NCBI RefSeq assembly: GCF_002794355.1
Contig: NZ_PGOI01000003.1
Coordinates: forward strand, 186,001-250,000
Origin: Pseudorhodobacter sp. MZDSW-24AT
Lineage (GTDB): Bacteria > Pseudomonadota > Alphaproteobacteria > Rhodobacterales > Rhodobacteraceae
Length of the DNA stretch: 64,000 nucleotides
Direction: 5' to 3'
Below are positions 61,691 through 64,000 of this stretch, one piece after another. The notes below the pieces were generated by a model. It was not told the origin of the DNA and ran no database searches. It saw only the letters and a program-made list of their open reading frames with translations. The position numbers and the translations under genes are program-made. The first letter of the stretch is position 1; the number at the start of each line of letters is the position of its first letter.

Positions 61691-62152
61691 ATGGTGGCCC
61701 AACTGGACGATCTTGATCGGAAAATCCTTGGCGAATTGCAATTGGATGCGAGCCAGTCGCTGGACGAGATCGCGCGCAAGGTGGGGTCTTCGAAAACGCC
61801 TGTCTGGAACCGTATTCGCCGCATGCGGGAGCAGGGGGTCATCACCCGCCAGACAGCCATTCTGGACGCCGAGGCCCTTGGGCTTGAGGCTTGCTTTTTT
61901 GTGTTGATCCGAACCTCTGAGCATGAGGCAGAATGGCAGCGCAAGTTTCTGAAAACCTTGCGCGAACGCCCCGAGGTGCTGGAAGCGCATCGCTTGGCGG
62001 GTGACATTGACTACATCCTAAAGGTCCGGGTGAAGAACGCCCGCGCTTATGACCAGTTTTATCAGGCTCTTATCTCTGAGGTGAAGATCTACAACGTCAC
62101 CGCCTTGCTCAGCATGGAAGAAATCAAGTCCACCACGGTATTGCCTCTTTGA
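61691..62152 (+). CDS. Lrp/AsnC-family regulator
   Basis: 153 residues: an N-terminal helix-turn-helix (LDDLDRKILGELQLDASQSLDEIARKVGSSKTPVWNRIRRMREQGVI) and a C-terminal RAM domain (FFVLIRTSEHEAEWQRKFLKTLRERPEVLEAHRLAGDIDYILKVRVKNARAYDQF). It is divergent from the cobA-cysIH operon across 138 bases, so it is a candidate local regulator of sulfur or cysteine metabolism. The effector is unknown. The ATG at 61691 is the only one close before the HTH. Confidence 0.9.
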   Translation: MVAQLDDLDRKILGELQLDASQSLDEIARKVGSSKTPVWNRIRRMREQGVITRQTAILDAEALGLEACFFVLIRTSEHEAEWQRKFLKTLRERPEVLEAHRLAGDIDYILKVRVKNARAYDQFYQALISEVKIYNVTALLSMEEIKSTTVLPL

Positions 62153-62160
62153 CGGCTCGC

Positions 62161-62200
62161 GGCGGGGGTGAGGAGGGTTTGAACCTTTCTCACTCCCGCC
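62161..62200. terminator. Long stem-loop between Lrp gene and P450 gene
   Basis: GGCGGGGGTGAG (62161-62172) pairs with CTCACTCCCGCC (62189-62200) with one G-T pair, and an inner GGTT/AACC stem caps it. It lies in the 80-base convergent gap. No strong U-run follows directly, so an intrinsic terminator role is likely but not certain. Confidence 0.65.
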
Positions 62201-62232
62201 GAGGGCGATGTTTTTGGCAGCAGACGCTCCGG

Positions 62233-63414
62233 CTAGCGGGTCAGCTGCAACCGCTCCAACCCGTGAAAGTGATACACATCTGCGTAGCGGGGAGGCTCTG
62301 CGAGCCGTAAGTCTGGCATGCGGCGGAAGAGAATTGGCAGGGCGATCTGCAATTCCAGCCGTGCGAGAGGAGCGCCGACGCAGAAATGCAGCCCCGCGCC
62401 GAAGGTCAGATTGGGTTTGTCCGTGCGTTCGGGCCAAAACGCGTCAGGACGCTCCCACAGCTGTGGGTCGCGGTTGGTCGCGCCCAACAGCAGGCCGACC
62501 TGATCGCCCCGCTGAAAGGTGTGGCCCATGACCTCGACCGTCTCATAGGCGGTGCGGGTAAACATGTGCAAAGCCGGATCAAAGCGCAGGATCTCTTCAA
62601 CCACCTTGGGCGCGGTTTCGGGGCGCAGGATCTGCGCCACGGTGCCAGTTTCCAGCAAAGTCTTCACGCCGTTGCCAAGCGTGTGCACGGTGGCTTCGTG
62701 CCCCGCGTTCAGCAACAGGATGCAGGTTGTGATCAGCTCATCGGTCGAAAGCCGCTCGCCTTCCGACTCGGCCGCGATCAGCTGAGTGATCAGGTCGTCG
62801 GCCGGGGCTTTGCGGCGCTCTTCAACATAGCCTCGCAGAAAATCAGAAAAGTCGCGTGCGGCGTCGCTTGCCGCGACTTCCATCGCATGGGTGCGCCGCG
62901 CCTGATACATTCCCACCATCGCATTCGACCAGTGCAAAAGCTGACCTGCCATCGCTTCAGGCACGCCCAGCAAGCGGGCGATGATGATGACGGGAAGCGG
63001 CTGGGCAAAGCCGGTGATGAGGTCAAAATCGCTGTCAGGCAAAGCGTCGATCAGGCGATGGCTGAGGCTTTCGATGTCACCATGCAGATTGGCAATGCGG
63101 CGCGACGTGAAAGCGCGCAAAACCAGTGAGCGCAACCGGGTATGGCGTGGCGGTTCCAGCTCCAGCATTGAATGGGCTTCGACGGCATAGAAGGGCGCTG
63201 TGTGTGGCGCGATGGGTTTCGCCATTTCGGGCGGCACTTCCCGGCCAAAGCGGCGATCACGAAAGATCGCATTCGCCGCTGCTGCCGACGGGGTGCAGAT
63301 CAGGTCATAGTCCTGCCAATGAAAAAACGGACCCAAGGCCCGGGCGCGTTCATAGAAAGGATAGGGATTCTGGACAAAGTCCGGTGCGGTCGGGGATTGG
63401 ATGAGGCTTTGCAT
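62233..63414 (-). CDS. Cytochrome P450
   Basis: 393-residue soluble bacterial P450. Helix I carries LLNAGHEATVHTLGNG, in which the usual Gly-Thr oxygen-activation pair is AGHEAT. The ExxR is EEILR, followed by FTRTAYETVEVMGHTFQRGDQVGLLLGATNRDPQLWERPDAFWPER. The heme loop is FGAGLHFCVGAPLARLE with the axial Cys. The look is of the CYP105/107-like class seen in Rhodobacteraceae. Redox partners are not adjacent. The ATG at 63414 is used; an upstream TTG adds two residues. Substrate unknown. Confidence 0.92.
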   Translation of the reverse strand: MQSLIQSPTAPDFVQNPYPFYERARALGPFFHWQDYDLICTPSAAAANAIFRDRRFGREVPPEMAKPIAPHTAPFYAVEAHSMLELEPPRHTRLRSLVLRAFTSRRIANLHGDIESLSHRLIDALPDSDFDLITGFAQPLPVIIIARLLGVPEAMAGQLLHWSNAMVGMYQARRTHAMEVAASDAARDFSDFLRGYVEERRKAPADDLITQLIAAESEGERLSTDELITTCILLLNAGHEATVHTLGNGVKTLLETGTVAQILRPETAPKVVEEILRFDPALHMFTRTAYETVEVMGHTFQRGDQVGLLLGATNRDPQLWERPDAFWPERTDKPNLTFGAGLHFCVGAPLARLELQIALPILFRRMPDLRLAEPPRYADVYHFHGLERLQLTR

Positions 63415-63585
63415 GCGCAAGGCTTAGCCGCGCGGGTGGGGCGGGTGCAAGGGCCTGCTTTGGTTGCTTTCAGGCTGCGGCAGTGTGGGCATGTGGCCGC
63501 CATGCGCAGCATGATCTCGTGCTATGACCGCCTGTTTTGGGGGCCGCCACGGGCATACTTGCCCGCGGCGGAAAACCTGCCTTCT

Positions 63586-64000
63586 TCAAGAGGCAGACAA
63601 TGCCGCGACAATGGCGCCAAAATCGGCCGCCTTCAGGCTCGCGCCGCCGACAAGCGCACCGTCCACATGCGGCACAGCAAAGATCTCAGCCGCGTTGGAC
63701 GGTTTTACCGACCCGCCGTAAAGCAAACGCACGCCTCCCGCCTGCATGCCGATCCTTGCGGTCAGCCGGGCGCGGATAAAGGCATGCACTTCGGCGATTT
63801 CCGCAATCGTTGGAGTGCGTCCGGTGCCAATCGCCCAGACGGGTTCATAGGCAACCACCAAAGTGGCGGAGCTCGACTCTTCCGGGACCGATCCCACAAG
63901 CTGGCGCCCGATCACGTCCAATGTCTCACCCGCATCGCGCTGTGCTTCGGTCTCTCCGATACAGACAACTGCGACAAGACCCGCGACCTGTGCCGCTTGC
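63586..64000 (-). CDS. tpiA: Triosephosphate isomerase (5' end beyond window)
   Basis: C-terminal 137 residues of the glycolytic enzyme. It has [23 protein letters not shown] near the edge, the catalytic-Glu motif [17 protein letters not shown], and the phosphate-binding [36 protein letters not shown]. The start lies outside the window. The 171 bases between this gene and the P450 hold a GC-rich stem-loop (about 63543-63571) without a U-run. Confidence 0.95.
   Translation of the reverse strand, partial: QAAQVAGLVAVVCIGETEAQRDAGETLDVIGRQLVGSVPEESSSATLVVAYEPVWAIGTGRTPTIAEIAEVHAFIRARLTARIGMQAGGVRLLYGGSVKPSNAAEIFAVPHVDGALVGGASLKAADFGAIVAALSAS

Overview
The window is about 64 kb of high-GC chromosomal DNA from an alphaproteobacterium, most probably a Rhodobacteraceae (Rhodobacter/Roseobacter group) member. 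Pointers to this are the hmuRSTUV heme system with a TGA-N9-TCA palindrome, the soxBDAG sarcosine oxidase genes, the ccmI-ruvX-DUF1289 chain, the cobA-DUF2849-cysI-cysH-DUF934-fpr sulfate assimilation chain, a CioAB-type quinol oxidase and an Usg protein. Genes are dense and are often joined by 1-13 base overlaps. I see no rRNA, tRNA, CRISPR array, transposase or prophage. Both edges cut genes: a TonB receptor on the left and tpiA on the right.

Layout. 0-6 kb: heme uptake (hmuR divergent from hmuSTUV) and a small SH3b protein. 6-13 kb: nucleotide-sugar epimerase, dusA, an MFS exporter, a TSUP permease followed by a possible Fe(II)/2-oxoglutarate-type protein, then DUF1289-ruvX-ccmI. 13-19 kb: sarcosine oxidase soxB-D-A-G, with an extra Ala/Pro-rich membrane protein and a strong terminator between soxB and soxD. 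19-27 kb: gluQRS-trmFO, small conserved genes, an outer-membrane barrel, gyrA, usg, an SDR and an ArsR-type regulator with the cysteine spacing of persulfide sensors. 27-37 kb: a peptide/opine-type ABC importer (oppDFABC order) divergent from an ArgE-like deacylase, an FAD amine oxidase and an M20 amidohydrolase, together a plausible import-and-hydrolyse module. 37-42 kb: cioB-cioA, moaA, a lipoprotein and a DUF1311/LprI-like protein.

42-48 kb is the least ordinary part. It holds a 325-residue alpha/beta-hydrolase-like protein lacking the expected serine, a 780-residue protein that looks like a degenerate plus an intact glycosyltransferase domain, and a divergent 734-residue protein joining a DxD glycosyltransferase, a methyltransferase-like Rossmann domain and a C-terminal domain homologous to the 325-residue protein. 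A short relic of another glycosyltransferase lies between them. 48-55 kb: CoxD/CoxE-type ATPase and VWA protein, a large OmpA protein with an Ala/Glu stalk, XdhC and a MoeA-like protein; this looks like molybdenum-hydroxylase maturation without the hydroxylase. 55-62 kb: infC with a probable ATA start, an Ala-rich membrane protein, then sulfate assimilation with a divergent Lrp-type regulator. 62-64 kb: a cytochrome P450 and tpiA.

A 19-base palindrome (GAATTTTCTGCGAAAATTC) occurs four times in intergenic DNA, three of them 6-25 bases after a stop codon. It is the clearest repeated structure not explained by the genes. All functional calls are from reading the sequence and recalled family features; no database search was run.
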